Shown: one piece after another, positions 1 to 10,329 of the stretch
Layout of the letters: each line of letters opens with the position of its first letter
How positions within the stretch are numbered: position 1 is the stretch's first letter
Source: Hydractinia symbiolongicarpus
Lineage: Eukaryota > Cnidaria > Hydrozoa > Anthoathecata > Hydractiniidae
Length of the DNA stretch: 64,000 nucleotides
Direction of reading: 5' to 3'
Assembly (NCBI RefSeq): GCF_029227915.1
Contig: NC_079887.1
Coordinates: 21,943,650 to 22,007,649, forward strand
Notes under the pieces: model-generated
Told to the model about the DNA's origin: nothing
What the model saw: the letters and a program-made list of their open reading frames with translations, nothing else
Databases searched by the model: none
Made by a program: the position numbers and the translations under genes

Positions 1-133
1 TTGTTTCGAAATTTTAACATTTGAAAAATCGAATTATGTCTTTGCGAGTTATTAACTGGATGTCGTTTTCGAATCAGTAAATGATTTGAAGCTAAAAAGT
101 TTTTATTTCTAGAAATCTCAAGAAAGGTAAATT

Positions 134-1280
134 GTCCATCCGACAGATTAATCACTTAAAAATAAAGAATGTTTGCATCGATATGCTGAAATCACATTTA
201 TAAAAAGATGTTCACTTTTGCTATATTTTGCAAGGTGTATTTCCATGCTTGAATTATCTGATTTTCATTGATTATAAATCCTTTTTCCCTCAGCAGAAAT
301 CGGCACCGAATTTAAGAAAAGTCCATCCGACAGATTTATCATTACAGTTAAAGATTCGTAATAAATGATTTGAAATAACCTAAAAGCAACTTTCATGAAA
401 CCACTGAAAGCATATTGAACACTTTAACCAGTCCTCCTTCTCATTTTCATGGTCGTATGACCCAGCACACAGGGCACAAAAGCTCCTCATAAGAGATAAA
501 CTCTCATATTCTTTTTCTTCATGGACACATTCTAGCATACCATTATTTAACATTCCTTTTATACTTTTTTCACAACATTTGATTCTCAAAAACATTCGAT
601 TCCCCTGATCTAAAGCCCGTCCAAACGTTGAAATGTATAAAAAAGGCGTAGCACGGTAGCAAAACATTAGTAAAAGAATCATAAGCTTGAGATAACAACC
701 AGGTGCCCTTTAATAAGGTATAGTAGGAATAATAGAAAATCTGTCGGATGGACATTCTCATTTTCTAAATCATTGATCCAAACTTTAAACTATACTTTTT
801 CTGGTTATTTTCTCGCTTTTCTTCTGACTTTACGATTTAGTTCTTTGATTCATTGATTAAAATTTGAAAATTACTCTAATATAACGAAGAGTAAAACGTC
901 TTTTAGACCCCTATTTTGATAGAATTTATCTGTCGGATGGACTATTGGTATTCATGGAATTTAAAAAACAATGCCATATCTGGAGTTTCCAGATCAGCTC
1001 TCTCTGGTTCAAGCAATCCAAGATTTGATACTTTTGAAAATAATAGGTTGTAAACACATGATATATCCATGGAATATTGATTTTTATGTAACGAAAATCT
1101 GTCGGATGGACAAGTTTGAACTGGATACGCTAAATTTTTTAACTATGGTTCTTAATAAAATTTGATGTTTAGTTTGGAAACTTATAACATATATCAATAG
1201 TTAAGAGACAATTCCAAAGCGATCTTATCATGACGCATCCCATCGTTTTAGCGCTGTAATTAGTTGTCCATCCGACAGAT
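134..1280. repeat. Cluster of six identical 15-mers in both orientations
   Basis: The 15-mer GTCCATCCGACAGAT occurs exactly at 134-148, 321-335 and 1266-1280, and as its reverse complement at 739-753, 928-942 and 1097-1111. Centre-to-centre distances are 187, 418, 189, 169 and 169 bp. The sequence between copies is not visibly repeated, and I saw no other copy in the window. It could be a set of protein-binding sites, subterminal repeats of a DNA transposon, or a satellite of which only this box survives. Confidence 0.85.
380..682 (-). pseudogene. PHD-like zinc-finger C-terminus, probably of a DDE transposase
   Basis: The last third of this minus-strand frame reads C-x2-C, then E-D-W-L-K-C-x2-C-x2-W-F-H-x2-C, directly followed by a stop. 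That is the terminal PHD-like finger seen at the C-terminus of many Tigger/jerky-type transposases; the Tigger copy at 7.5-9.1 kb has the same arrangement. The N-terminal two thirds are not recognisable, and no DDE core is visible nearby, so this is probably a relic. A PHD exon of a host gene is the alternative. Confidence 0.4.
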
Positions 1281-1433
1281 TTATTTAGTAACTCGCTCAT
1301 ACGATCAGGACCGTATAGGACAGAAGTCTTTGTTTGCAAAGAAAACCTTTTAATATTATCAAAGTTGGGACATTAATTAAACCATTTTTGAAGAAATATC
1401 ACACACCACTTCTATTTTAAATTTTTCTAGTAC

Positions 1434-1546
1434 CGTTGACCAATTTCGAAATATGCTCTTTATCCATTGAGAACTTGGCCTCCGCGGGATCTCCCCAGGT
1501 CTTTGAAATTGAAAAGACCTCCTGCAAATTAATGGTGACAAGTTGT
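1434..1546 (-). other. Possible exon downstream of the 1597-1956 frame
   Basis: On the minus strand an AG at 1547-1548 precedes a stretch translating to a plausible soluble peptide (L-V-T-I-N-L-Q-E-V-F-S-I-S-K-T-W), followed by a GT at 1432-1433. The codon content looks protein-like and it follows the hypothetical gene by about 50 bp. There is no domain match and the splice signals are ordinary, so this is a weak call. Confidence 0.2.
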
Positions 1547-1596
1547 CTTTTCGATTCAATTAATTTTCCTATGTTAAGCATTATACTCAAAGGTAT

Positions 1597-1956
1597 TCAT
1601 GGTGCAAACCTCATAGTACTTGGCTGGTCTATGTTTTCACACGGAGGAGAAGACAGATAACTCTTCTCTGAGCTAATACCCAAAACAACCGAGCTTTTGC
1701 TTGGTCCTGTTATGTTAGATTTTATGTTATCCAAGGTAACTTCTTCACCAAATTTTACCATAGTTAGTGGTCCAATTTGACTATATTTTTGGCACTTTTC
1801 TTCAAAGTGTGCTAATAGTTTTTGCATATTTGGATACTCCATTTCTGGTATTTTTCCCTATTTTCCCTTTCCATTCCATCCACCCTGCTGCCTTTTCTTT
1901 TTAGCATGTTTTAAAAAGTTTTGAAAATTTCGTGCTGTGTCCTTTTTCGCCGCCAT
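1597..1956 (-). CDS. Hypothetical protein with an in-frame TAG
   Basis: An ATG at 1956 opens a frame beginning M-A-A-K-K-D that is Lys/Arg/Gln-rich for 32 codons. It meets a TAG at 1858-1860 and then stays open in the same frame for 87 more codons to a stop at 1597. The second part, from M-E-Y-P-N-M, is acidic and serine-rich with no recognised domain. Possible readings are a decayed gene with one nonsense change, a short intron around the TAG, or a sequencing error. A codon-like stretch on the same strand at 1434-1546 could be a further exon. Confidence 0.3.
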
Positions 1957-1979
1957 TTTATAATAAAATTGTGTTTGCG

Positions 1980-2380
1980 CACTACGGAAAAATTTACGGC
2001 ACCGAATGACAGTGGCAGCGATGGGCCACGGGCGTTTTTTTTTTAAATATTTTTTTGATTTTCCAATTAATGTTTTTTTTTTTTATTTTCCAAAAAAAAA
2101 ATTAATGTTTTTTATGGCAGCGACGGGCCACCATAGAAAGGACAGCCAACGCACTGTCTTCCCATGCAATTAGCATGTACGCCAATGTTATAGGGAACGT
2201 TGTTCAACTCAATAGTGCTGAAAAGATAAAACAAGTTATATAGGAGGACCCCATTAGGAAAGATTCGATGGCCGATTTAGGGGTACACAGTAAATCATGT
2301 TAATGTTTTACCAAAACAAAAGGCGTAGCTCGAAGATCGAAAAGAGAAAGAGTGAAAACATACGTTATTTTATAAGTCTC
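1980..2380. other. No gene seen; T/A tracts between near-identical short repeats
   Basis: A short sequence ending GGGCCAC (TGGCAGCGATGGGCCAC near 2011, TGGCAGCGACGGGCCAC near 2115) occurs twice, flanking long T and A tracts at about 2033-2103. No coding signal is visible on either strand. Confidence 0.4.
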
Positions 2381-2457
2381 GCGACTTATGAATGAGCACA
2401 AGCAAGTTATTACTAAGAAAATGAGACCCGTGTTGTTGCTGGCAAGAGACTTACTGA

Positions 2458-3069
2458 ATGGAATCGCAAGAACAAGGAAAACTTGCGCACGAACTCAGGT
2501 TAAAGTGCTTCATCAAGTGGTCAGGAACCTTCATCAAGTGGTCAAGTCCTGCACACGTCAAACGATACTACATCTACGGTGTAGGGGCGCTTGCTGTACT
2601 TGCTTGCGTGACAGTTGGAGTCTATTACAATTTCCCACGTAAGCCAGACCTCGCCACAATAGGACTGGATATCGCAAATCCTTCATTTCCACACAATTTA
2701 ATATTTTTTGTACTGGAGAGATATGGATTTGTTCCACGCTGGATATTGTTCATCAAGACTTATTACATTTATAGCAAATCTTTTAGTTTGTCCTCACCAA
2801 GCAACTGGCACAGGCACATGCGTGGCATTTTTGCTGGGTGCACCCTGTCCATCATTTTGTTTCTCGCTGGTATCAACATCATCCTTGAATACACTCTCCT
2901 ATCTGATGCCTGCAATTACGTTACTTCTAAGAAGGTATCCCTACCAGTAATTAAAGCTTTTTATGGACGATATCAATCTCATGTCAACCTTTGTTTCGGG
3001 AACTCAAAAACTCCTAAACCGATGTACTACTGCTTTGACATGGACCAGGATGAGTTTCTGTACCCGTAA
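2458..3069 (+). pseudogene. RT fragment with upstream hydrophobic segment
   Basis: This 203-codon frame has a strongly hydrophobic stretch around residues 40-58, then RT motifs A and B (residues about 65-150). The frame leaves the RT reading frame just before the catalytic F-M-D-D, which is in the neighbouring frame at about 2960. The hydrophobic stretch is not part of the RT family as I know it, so the ATG and the first about 60 residues are probably fortuitous. Non-functional as it stands. Confidence 0.5.
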
Positions 3070-4172
3070 GTCTTGAATTATAATGCTTATAAAAGGTAGG
3101 TCCGTAAACACTACCCCATTTTCTGTTACCGCTCCGTCTTTACCATATGACTTTTCTTCGTATATCCCATCAGTACACTCTTCACCTGTTTGTTTCCTTG
3201 GTCGCATTATTGACGGTTCACTTTCAGACGCAAAGTCAATCGGGAAACTAGAGAATAAGTTAACAACTGGACTTACAATAATAAATAGTTCTTGTTTCAA
3301 AGGCACTCAAATTTACTTATCCCTAGAATCCAATGACCACTGCTTATTTACGAGGTTCTCATATCTCGGTTTCGAGGAACAAAAGACATCTGCTTTTATG
3401 AGAAAATGGCTTTTAATTCACCCATCATCTACTAATATCTGTCTCTACAGCTCCTGTTCGCCTTGTCTCCTGCCAATCAAAAGTCTGACATCACTACTAA
3501 AGTCCTCCAAAATCATCTCCTTTTAAGAGACTCTAAAGACCCACTAGTCTCATATAGTGCCCCTTCTTAAAATCGGGTAAATGGAAGGTTAAGGTCGCAG
3601 TTACGAAGGCAGAGACAGAAGTGACAGTTTGATCCATGATTGGTACTCCCCAACTGGGTAGAGCTGGCCTAGGCATCCAAAAATTTTTGAAGGTTCCTAC
3701 TTCCAAACAGTCCTACGCTTACAGAAAGTTGATATCAAACACAGCCACAGATATAGACGAGAAAGCTAACATGAGTAGAGCCATGCAGTTGCAAGTACAA
3801 GGGCAGTGAACCTGATGGGAGAATTACATGTGTGGAAAACTTTTATGCACCACAGCACATTTCTTAGGTTTTTCCTACTATTCTAAAATTGTCATTCTCA
3901 TTGAACTTACCTGTCCTTGTGAGGAGAATATGGAGTCCTGGCACTCTACCAAACTTTCTAAATACTCTTTAGTCGAGGTGATGCGTAGTAACGGTTGGTC
4001 TCCACGTCTTTACGCTGTTGAAGTAGGTGCTAGAGGTTACAGGTCTGTTACATGTTGTTTGAAGAGTCTTGGTTTTTCCAACAAATTTGCATTTATAACT
4101 GCATGCAAACTTGGTGACATATGCGTGAAAACATCATTTTGCATCTGGTTTGCTAGAGATTCCCTGCAATGA
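2640..4172 (+). mobile_element. Degenerate RT-nuclease retroelement
   Basis: Pieces of one reverse-transcriptase polyprotein lie in order in shifting frames. About 2660-2900 holds motif A (L-D-I-A-N, then S-F-P-H-N-L-I-F-F) and motif B (R-G-I-F-A-G-C-T-L-S). The catalytic box reads F-M-D-D at about 2960-2972 after a one-base shift. About 3083-3320 continues the RT thumb region, with further fragments to about 3810. A zinc-knuckle remnant (C-T-T-A-H) runs directly into E-L-T-C-P-C-E-E-N and V-E-V-G-A-R-G (about 3905-4030), which I recognise as the C-terminal restriction-like nuclease of a widespread invertebrate RT family. The junction implies an internal deletion of the linker. A hydrophobic segment just upstream (about 2560-2635) may belong to a different sequence. 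Confidence 0.6.
3828..4172 (+). pseudogene. C-terminal restriction-like nuclease remnant
   Basis: The 114-codon frame contains E-L-T-C-P-C-E-E-N near residue 27 and V-E-V-G-A-R-G near residue 64, followed by a helical segment ending at a stop. In related intact elements these blocks form the E and E/D-x-K-like core of a PD-(D/E)xK fold. The first 20 residues come from the upstream zinc-binding region, so the domain boundary is a deletion junction. Antisense frames here are shadows. Confidence 0.5.
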
Positions 4173-4859
4173 TCCCAAGAATGCAGTCCAACAACATCCA
4201 CAACCTCAAACAATCGTATGTTCCAAGTGCCTTCTTTGGCATCAAACGCTTTTGTCGATAACAGTCCGTTTCTAACCACATCATTGCCGAAGCCAGCAGT
4301 TGACCTAAAGACCAAATCCAAGCAGAAAGCTAACAACTCTCACGGCGGTTTGATAAACAAACTCCATCCTTCAAGTGTTAACTGTCCTTCCAGGACTTTG
4401 ATCTCAACTGCCATCAGAGTCCTCTTTGTTATCACCACTAGTGAAGTCAGTAGTCCTAAATATGTCCCTTTTACATCGCTCTCGTTCACCTACCGATCCT
4501 TCCAATTTCCTGCGGGATTTGCAAAATAGAATGCTTACTCTAAACAAAAAAGAATTCCATTGCAATAACAGCAAGACGTCCCTGAGACGCTCCACGTAGT
4601 CATTGACGAGCTAAATGGATCTTCCTCCTTGATTAGCAATCTTCTAACAACAACGACATCTTGTAACACTTGTTTGTGTTCCTCTTCTAAAGAACAAAAG
4701 GAGAGAAATCTTATTTTACCAACATGCAAGTCAATAGGGGACTCTTTCAAGGCAATTTCGCAGTCGCAACAGCTTGTAGGCGAAGACCCAATATTCATCA
4801 CACCAGGAGAAAAAAAGGTTCCAATGGCTGTGCAATAAGCTTCTAAAGTGATCATAATA

Positions 4860-6140
4860 AACTACAATGACTAAATCACCCTAACTTCATTTCACTGATA
4901 TATTTACTAGATATGATGAAACAATCTAGCTAGCTTTGGCTGCTAGTTCAATATTTTTAAAGTGTGTTAATTTCGATTAACTCAACGACAATTAATATTG
5001 TCATTATGTTTGATTACAATATGCAGTTTCAATTAGTGTGTTTATTTTAATTAGTGTACGTATTTTGATAATTATGTGCATTAGAATTATTTGTTTGCAG
5101 CAAAACTGACAGGAAAGCAAAGATCTAGCCCCACGACGCGCACTAAACTATACAGACTCCTGGAAAAAGAGAGGGCTGTTAGTAAATCACTAAAGTGGCA
5201 ATGAATAATAGGTAATCTACTGTTGAATGAGAAATTTCAATGATACTAACCAAATTTTATTCTTCATTCAAAAATACTGCTTTTTTTTAAAGGGGATAGC
5301 CATATCGCTGATGAAAGATAACATTTCCGATTTTTGATTGATTAATTGGTTAAAGTACTAGAACAAAACGGTGGTATCACAGCATTCGAATAGCGCAGAA
5401 CTAAAGTAAATGTCTTCTTTTTGAACTGTATTTTTCAAAAATCTTAAAAGTTACATAAAATCATAATAATGAGCTTTCTATAAATTTAAAAAAAGTAAAA
5501 AAAAGTTTAAGCGGATAAAAGTTTAATTGAAAAAATTAGGTATCAAGTAATTTCCGGGAGAAGGAGAAAGAGAAGAAGAAGAAAACAACGACCGCTTGTT
5601 TAAATAGATTTCTGATGCATGCAAAATCTTAAAAATTGATATAATACCTTCCTGATTTTGTTTGTACAACAAGCAGCGTAATGCGGGGCAAAACGCGACG
5701 CTGAAGAGGAAGAATTTAAATAACTTGATGGTTCATCTATACTCAAACATTTTCTTTGCTGAAAATGTTTTTATATATTGTATATCCTAGTATATGTAGT
5801 ATATATCGTAGTATATCCTAGTACAACTTTTGTTTTGATATGTTCAAAAATGATGACGTCATTTAAAAAAACTGCGAGTGATCAGTGTTTCATTTAACCC
5901 CACCATGTTGGGGCAAAACGAGACAGTGAAAATCTGAGAACAAAATTGAATGACATGGCAGAAATAGATACCTAAAACTAAAAACTTACAGGGAAGCAAT
6001 GCAGGAATTTATTTATGAGTAACACAACATGTAGAGAATTCGATTGGTAAACCATTTTTATCGAAAAACAAATCAAAACCTTTCAAGAGATCCACAAAGT
6101 GTAAAAAACTATAAACTAAGTTAGTTCTGCAAAAACTCTC
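4860..6140. other. No gene seen; two GGGGCAAAACG motifs
   Basis: This AT-rich stretch has no protein-like frame longer than noise. The motif GGGGCAAAACGCGAC (about 5683) recurs as GGGGCAAAACGAGAC (about 5910), each followed by a similar GTGAA/CTGAA context, which suggests relic transposon sequence. Confidence 0.3.
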
Positions 6141-6147
6141 TTCAATC

Positions 6148-7251
6148 GTGAGAAAAGACGACATCGGCTTATACCGTGATGACGGATTATTAGTATTAAG
6201 AAACTCAAGAGGTAGATCAACAGACACCAAACGTAAAAAAATAATCGAAACCTTCAAAACGATGGGATTCGACATCGAGATTCAAACTAACCTAAAAAGA
6301 GTAGACTTCCTCGACGTTACACTTGATTTAGATTCAGAAACTTTCAAACCCTATAAAAAGCCAAACGATCAGCTCCAATACGTCCACATTTTATCTAACC
6401 ATCCAAATATTTTGAAACAACTACCAATATCAATCAACGATAGGCTTGTCAAAAATTCGTCAAACGAACAAGTTTTTGACCAAGCCAAACCGGAATACGA
6501 AGAAGCCCTCCGTAAAAGCGGATACAAAAACCTGAACTTGTCCTTCAATAAAAAGGAACCCAATCGGATTGGCAGAAATAGGAAACGAAACGTGATATGG
6601 TTTAACCCACCCTTCAATAAAAATGTTGTTAACGACGTCGGGAGATCCTTTCTGAAACTAATTAAGAAGCACTTTACAAAAGAAAACAACCTCCAAAAAG
6701 TTTTCAATAAGAATAACGTTAAAGTCAGCTACAGTTGTACAGAAAACGTGAAGTCCATCATTAATTCACATAATAAAAAAGTTTCTTCAAAACAAATAAT
6801 CGATACACCAACATGCAATTGCAGAGTTAAAAGAACGTGCCCTCTACAAGGAAATTGCAGAGTTCAGTCTGTCATCTACAAATGCGAAGTCACCGCTCAA
6901 AACCAACCAAAAAAGGCCTACATCGGGTTAACTGAGAAAGAGTTCAAAGAACGCTACGGTGGGCACAAATTATCTTTCAACAACAAAAAGTACATGAACA
7001 GTACCACGCTGTCCACTTACATCTGGCAGTTAAAGGACCAAAATATCACGCCGGAGTTAAACTGGTCGATCGTAAAACGTGTGAGAAGTTACTCGAACAA
7101 AAGCAAATCGTGTCCACTTTGTCTGCAAGAGAAATTGGAAATCCTTAGTTACGAAAATAAAGACGAACTTTTAAACAAAAGGTCGGAGATCGTTTCAAAA
7201 TGCCGCCATATGAACAAATATCTATTGGCCAATTATAAGTCAAAAGACTGA
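6148..7251 (+). CDS. Penelope-like RT (C-terminal part) with GIY-YIG endonuclease
   Basis: The protein of 367 residues begins six residues before Y-R-D-D-G-L (RT motif C) and continues with the thumb (L-K-R-V-D-F-L-D-V-T-L). A basic linker N-R-K-R-N-V-I-W-F-N-P-P (about 150) follows. Next is a cysteine cluster C-N-C, C-P-L and G-N-C (about 228-243), then the GIY-YIG domain with A-Y-I-G-L-T (about 262) and the catalytic-region R-Y-G-G-H-K. The last 30 residues have a final C-R-H. The family acts by target-primed reverse transcription with the nuclease nicking the target. Fingers and palm motifs A and B are missing, so this copy cannot encode an active RT, though the frame itself is unbroken and may be young. 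The apparent ATG is inside the RT domain and is unlikely to be a native start. Confidence 0.8.
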   Translation: MRKDDIGLYRDDGLLVLRNSRGRSTDTKRKKIIETFKTMGFDIEIQTNLKRVDFLDVTLDLDSETFKPYKKPNDQLQYVHILSNHPNILKQLPISINDRLVKNSSNEQVFDQAKPEYEEALRKSGYKNLNLSFNKKEPNRIGRNRKRNVIWFNPPFNKNVVNDVGRSFLKLIKKHFTKENNLQKVFNKNNVKVSYSCTENVKSIINSHNKKVSSKQIIDTPTCNCRVKRTCPLQGNCRVQSVIYKCEVTAQNQPKKAYIGLTEKEFKERYGGHKLSFNNKKYMNSTTLSTYIWQLKDQNITPELNWSIVKRVRSYSNKSKSCPLCLQEKLEILSYENKDELLNKRSEIVSKCRHMNKYLLANYKSKD

Positions 7252-7359
7252 TAATGACATTTTGACACTTTTTTTATTGTAAATTACTGATTTTATTGCA
7301 CGTTTTACAGCCTCAATTAATTTTATTATACTTATAGGAATTTAGATCAGTTGAATTTA

Positions 7360-7412
7360 TTTTACAGCTGAGGATTGTATAGTGAATACATGAAACTCTG
7401 AGTACTGTAAAA
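7360..7412 (+). ncRNA. Hammerhead ribozyme candidate in the PLE 3' UTR
   Basis: All core boxes are present in order. Stem I strand TTTTACAG (7360-7367) is followed by CTGAGGA (7368-7374, matching CUGANGA). Stem II is 7375-7391, with TGTAT pairing ATACA and a U-U mismatch at its base. GAAA is at 7392-7395. Stem III is very short (A7395-U7403, C7396-G7402, 5-nt loop), and the cleavage triplet GTA is at 7402-7404. The stem I partner CTGTAAAA (7405-7412) pairs perfectly over 8 bp. Short stem III hammerheads are known from Penelope-like elements. The U-U mismatch at 10.1/11.1 is the one deviation and may weaken activity. Confidence 0.7.
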
Positions 7413-7539
7413 GCTCAGTTTACTTTATTACCCTCGTTATATGGCTCCTGTGATTTAATGTTATAGTCGAGCACTGTTTTGAGGATAGCATTACGCATCT
7501 GTATTGAATATAAACTAAGTTATAAATCATCAAGGCAAA

Positions 7540-9073
7540 AGTCACATGTTACTCCAGATTTGGTGAATACTGTGCAACAGTCATCATGGAACCATAACTG
7601 GCATTCTGTGCACTGAACCCATTATTCACCAGGATTAGAATTTGACCAAAGCTCGCCGCATAATAGACATTCAGTATCTATCGCAGAATCAGGTTTTTGC
7701 TGCCTCACGTTATTTGCAACACTTTTAATTTTGGACTTTTGAGTTGACGTTTTCACAATGACTTTTTTCCTCTTGATTTAACTTTGACTTTTTTTTTAAG
7801 CAAGAAGTCCTTGTTTACATGGGGAACCTGTGATAATCTGAGATTCCTCAAATCTTTTAGTTTTAACGCGTTCAACGATACAGGGGACTTTTTTAATGCT
7901 ATCGAACGAGACATCGTGTATGGTGGATGAAGAAGTACTGGGACTACTGATAATGGCACCAACAACATTAGCAGCAGCATAATCAACTTTTTCGGAGCTA
8001 CTGGATGGTATAATGCCCGATATGAGTAAATTATATGCACACTTTAACGGCTTTAAAAAACTCCTGTCTAATGGCTGCAACTTGTGAGATGTGGGTGGCG
8101 GATGGATAAAATTGAAATATCATTGTCACGTGCATAGTCAATTAATTCCAGATTCTTTGTGTGGCTCTTATGTCCATCTAATACAAGGAGAACTGGATTA
8201 GTTTTATTGGCTTTGGTGTGGTTGGCAAAATGATTCATGAACGTCATGAACAAGTCGGTGTCAATCCAGCCGCTATCCGAGCAACTGCCTATGGTTCCAG
8301 CTGCGACATATTCCAACAATTCGGGTTTCATTCGCTTCCTTTTATAGATCATCATAGGAGGCACGTAATTACCAGATGCACAGTAACAGATGACTAGCGC
8401 GGTAGTTTGACTTCTTTCACCACTGGTAACTGATGCAATGACACGTTTACCCTTTGGAGCAATTACTTTCACCGGCTTGTGAACGCGCGTCAAACCAGAT
8501 TCGTCACAATTGTAAATTTGATGTGCTTCAAATTTGTATTGTTCCATTAACATTTGCAGATTATCAAAAGTACCTCTCGATAATCAACAGAAGACTTATT
8601 CAAACCAAAGACTCTGTTCAACGCTACACCTACAGGCTTAGGTAGGGACAATTCTGGGCGACGTCTCAAAAATCCTTTCACAAAGTCAAGACCGGCCACC
8701 TTGTGGTCTTTTTTGAACAGATGATCATATACGACCCTTCTGATCTCCATTTTATTGTCCACCCATAAAATGTTTTATCCATTTTGATAATGTAGTCAGA
8801 GAGATCTTTTTCCGTCTGCTCTGACAAAACACTGCGATACCGACGCAGTACATTTTTGTGTAATTTTTCTGCCGGTAATGATTTCACTGTACCCTTTACA
8901 CGCCGTTGTAAACTTTCTTTACGGACATTGAATGAGGCAATGGCGTTGCTTTTTGACATTTCCTTCTTTTGAACAAATTCAATAGCCAGTTTCATCTTTT
9001 GTTTTGCGAACATAATGTACATATAAGACTTTGCGTATTGATTCTTCTCAAGAATTATTTTAGCCTTTTCCAA
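7540..9073 (-). pseudogene. Tigger/jerky-type DDE transposase, broken
   Basis: Read from 9073 down, an N-terminal helix-turn-helix (residues such as S-K-S-N-A-I-A-S-F-N-V) is followed by the second DNA-binding segment (K-V-A-G-L-D-F-V-K-G-F-L-R-R-R-P-E-L, about 8700). The DDE core has Y-N-C-D-E-S-G-L-T (about 8520) and L-V-L-D-G-H-K-S-H (about 8175), and after a frame change near 8080 Q-P-L-D-R-S-F. A Ser-rich tail and a terminal PHD-like finger (C-x2-C ... W-V-Q-C-x2-C-x2-W-F-H-D-D-C, about 7590-7670) complete it. At least three frame breaks and an in-frame stop in the finger make it inactive. I could not find its terminal inverted repeats. Confidence 0.75.
8068..8553 (-). pseudogene. DDE core fragment of the Tigger transposase
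   Basis: This is the longest continuous piece of the transposase, 161 codons. It carries the first catalytic aspartate in N-C-D-E-S-G and the second in L-D-G-H-K-S-H. It ends where a frameshift replaces the conserved S-H-K-L-Q-P-L-D turn; the remainder continues in the frame at 7796-8080. The V-T-S-G-E-R and Y-V-P-P motifs typical of the family are intact. Confidence 0.7.
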
Positions 9074-9202
9074 ATTTTGATAAATACGACCGACCGTTTA
9101 TATTTTGTAGGTGCTAATCAGTGAACGTTCATCGTGAGGCCAGTGTCCGTAGGCTTTGTATACCATTTGCACGATAAACCATTGTTCGAACGACAAACCA
9201 GC

Positions 9203-9640
9203 CTATCTAGGAATAGATGCATTCTCTCCTTCTCGTTCTGTAGTAATTTCAGGTGAAGGATGTAGGTTGTTAATTTGTTGGAGTTTTTCATCAATGTTGT
9301 TACGGTTAATGTTTCTTAAAACATCATCCTTATACCTTGAGTATAACTCAGCATTATCTTTTATGGTAGAATCGAACTTACTTAGCCATCCATTTGCTAG
9401 TTGTGAGGCGGGTGGGCTTCCCATAGCTAAGCCATCACTTCGCTTATAATAAACATCGTGTGTCAACATAATCACGTCGCGGCTACATAAAGAAACAAGA
9501 CTTTTAAAAGTTTCTTTATCTACGGTGGCCGTTCGTATTTGCCTGAGTATAGCAGTTCGGTACAATCTTTTATGGCGTCATTGAGTGGTACGTTTGTGTA
9601 CAAGGATTTCATTAAGTTATTTCGTTTCAATTCCACATTA
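9203..9640 (-). pseudogene. Penelope-like RT palm fragment
   Basis: Minus-strand pieces give K-S-L-Y-T-N-V-P (motif A, about 9600), a frame change near 9530, then D-G-L-A-M-G-S-P (motif B, about 9420) and Y-S-R-Y-K-D-D-V-L (motif C, about 9330), ending near 9203. This family differs from the element at 6148 (different motif C context), so it is a separate insertion. It abuts the Tigger relic and has no nuclease domain left. Confidence 0.65.
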
Positions 9641-9805
9641 TTTGTACTATCCACAGAACACAACCAAATAACGTTTTGTACATTTTTATATTGAATAAAA
9701 GAACATTATACCAATTTCCAATACAAACACAGACAAAAAGGTATTCTAGTTACACATGTATCTTTCGTAGCGGTCAAGTTTCTATTCTTTGTTTTTCAAA
9801 AAATA

Positions 9806-9876
9806 GGCCGTGGGCCAATCCGTCATAAAAACTCTGAAAAAAGGTTTCCTACCCCAAATCTCGGGACAAAAGTATC
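9806..9876 (+). repeat. Left terminal inverted repeat
   Basis: It starts GGCCGTGGGCCAA. It pairs in inverted orientation with 13364-13426, sharing GTGGGCCAA, AAATCTCGGGA and AAAAGTATC. Similarity continues more weakly inward. Confidence 0.55.
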
Positions 9877-10329
9877 TATATATAAATTAGCGATTATAAA
9901 CATGCTGAATTCAAAAATGAATGTTACCAAGCTGGTAACCCCGCAGTTTTCAAGAAATTGAGCATCAAAAATACATTATTCGTGTGTTATCGTGTTTTAT
10001 CGTGTTAAGTGCTTTTCAAAGTATTTCTTTGTAATATATAGTTTAAAAATTTTAAAAATACATGTAGACACAATATAAATATTAACACACACTTACAATT
10101 TTTTTACAGCCTTAAGAAACTAGAAAAAACTAGGTAAGTATTTAATTATCGGGTCGTATCGAGAACTTTTCGATGAACTGAAATCTCCAGTGTGCCTTTT
10201 TTTTTACTTGTTCCTAATATCATTTTCATGTAAATCAACTAAAAACACAAAAAGCTAAGTAAGTAGCTTAATTATAAGTTAAATAGCTAATCTATTGGAA
10301 AAAGCAGATCGTGTGTTATCGATATTTAG

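Larger units (their letters stand above)
6148..7412 (+). mobile_element. 5'-truncated Penelope-like element with hammerhead
   Basis: The element starts abruptly within the RT domain, just before the catalytic Y-R-D-D-G-L, and keeps an undamaged reading frame through a GIY-YIG nuclease domain to a stop at 7251. It is followed by an AT-rich 3' UTR containing a hammerhead fold (7360-7412). The 5' truncation is the usual outcome of incomplete reverse transcription. No target duplication could be defined. Confidence 0.75.

Noticed and set aside
134-1280. CRISPR-like array
   Set aside because: The repeats are only 15 bp, in mixed orientation, with spacers of 150-400 bp, in eukaryotic DNA.
3004-3306. 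100-codon minus-strand frame
   Set aside because: It is antisense to the RT element, whose plus-strand motifs are recognisable.
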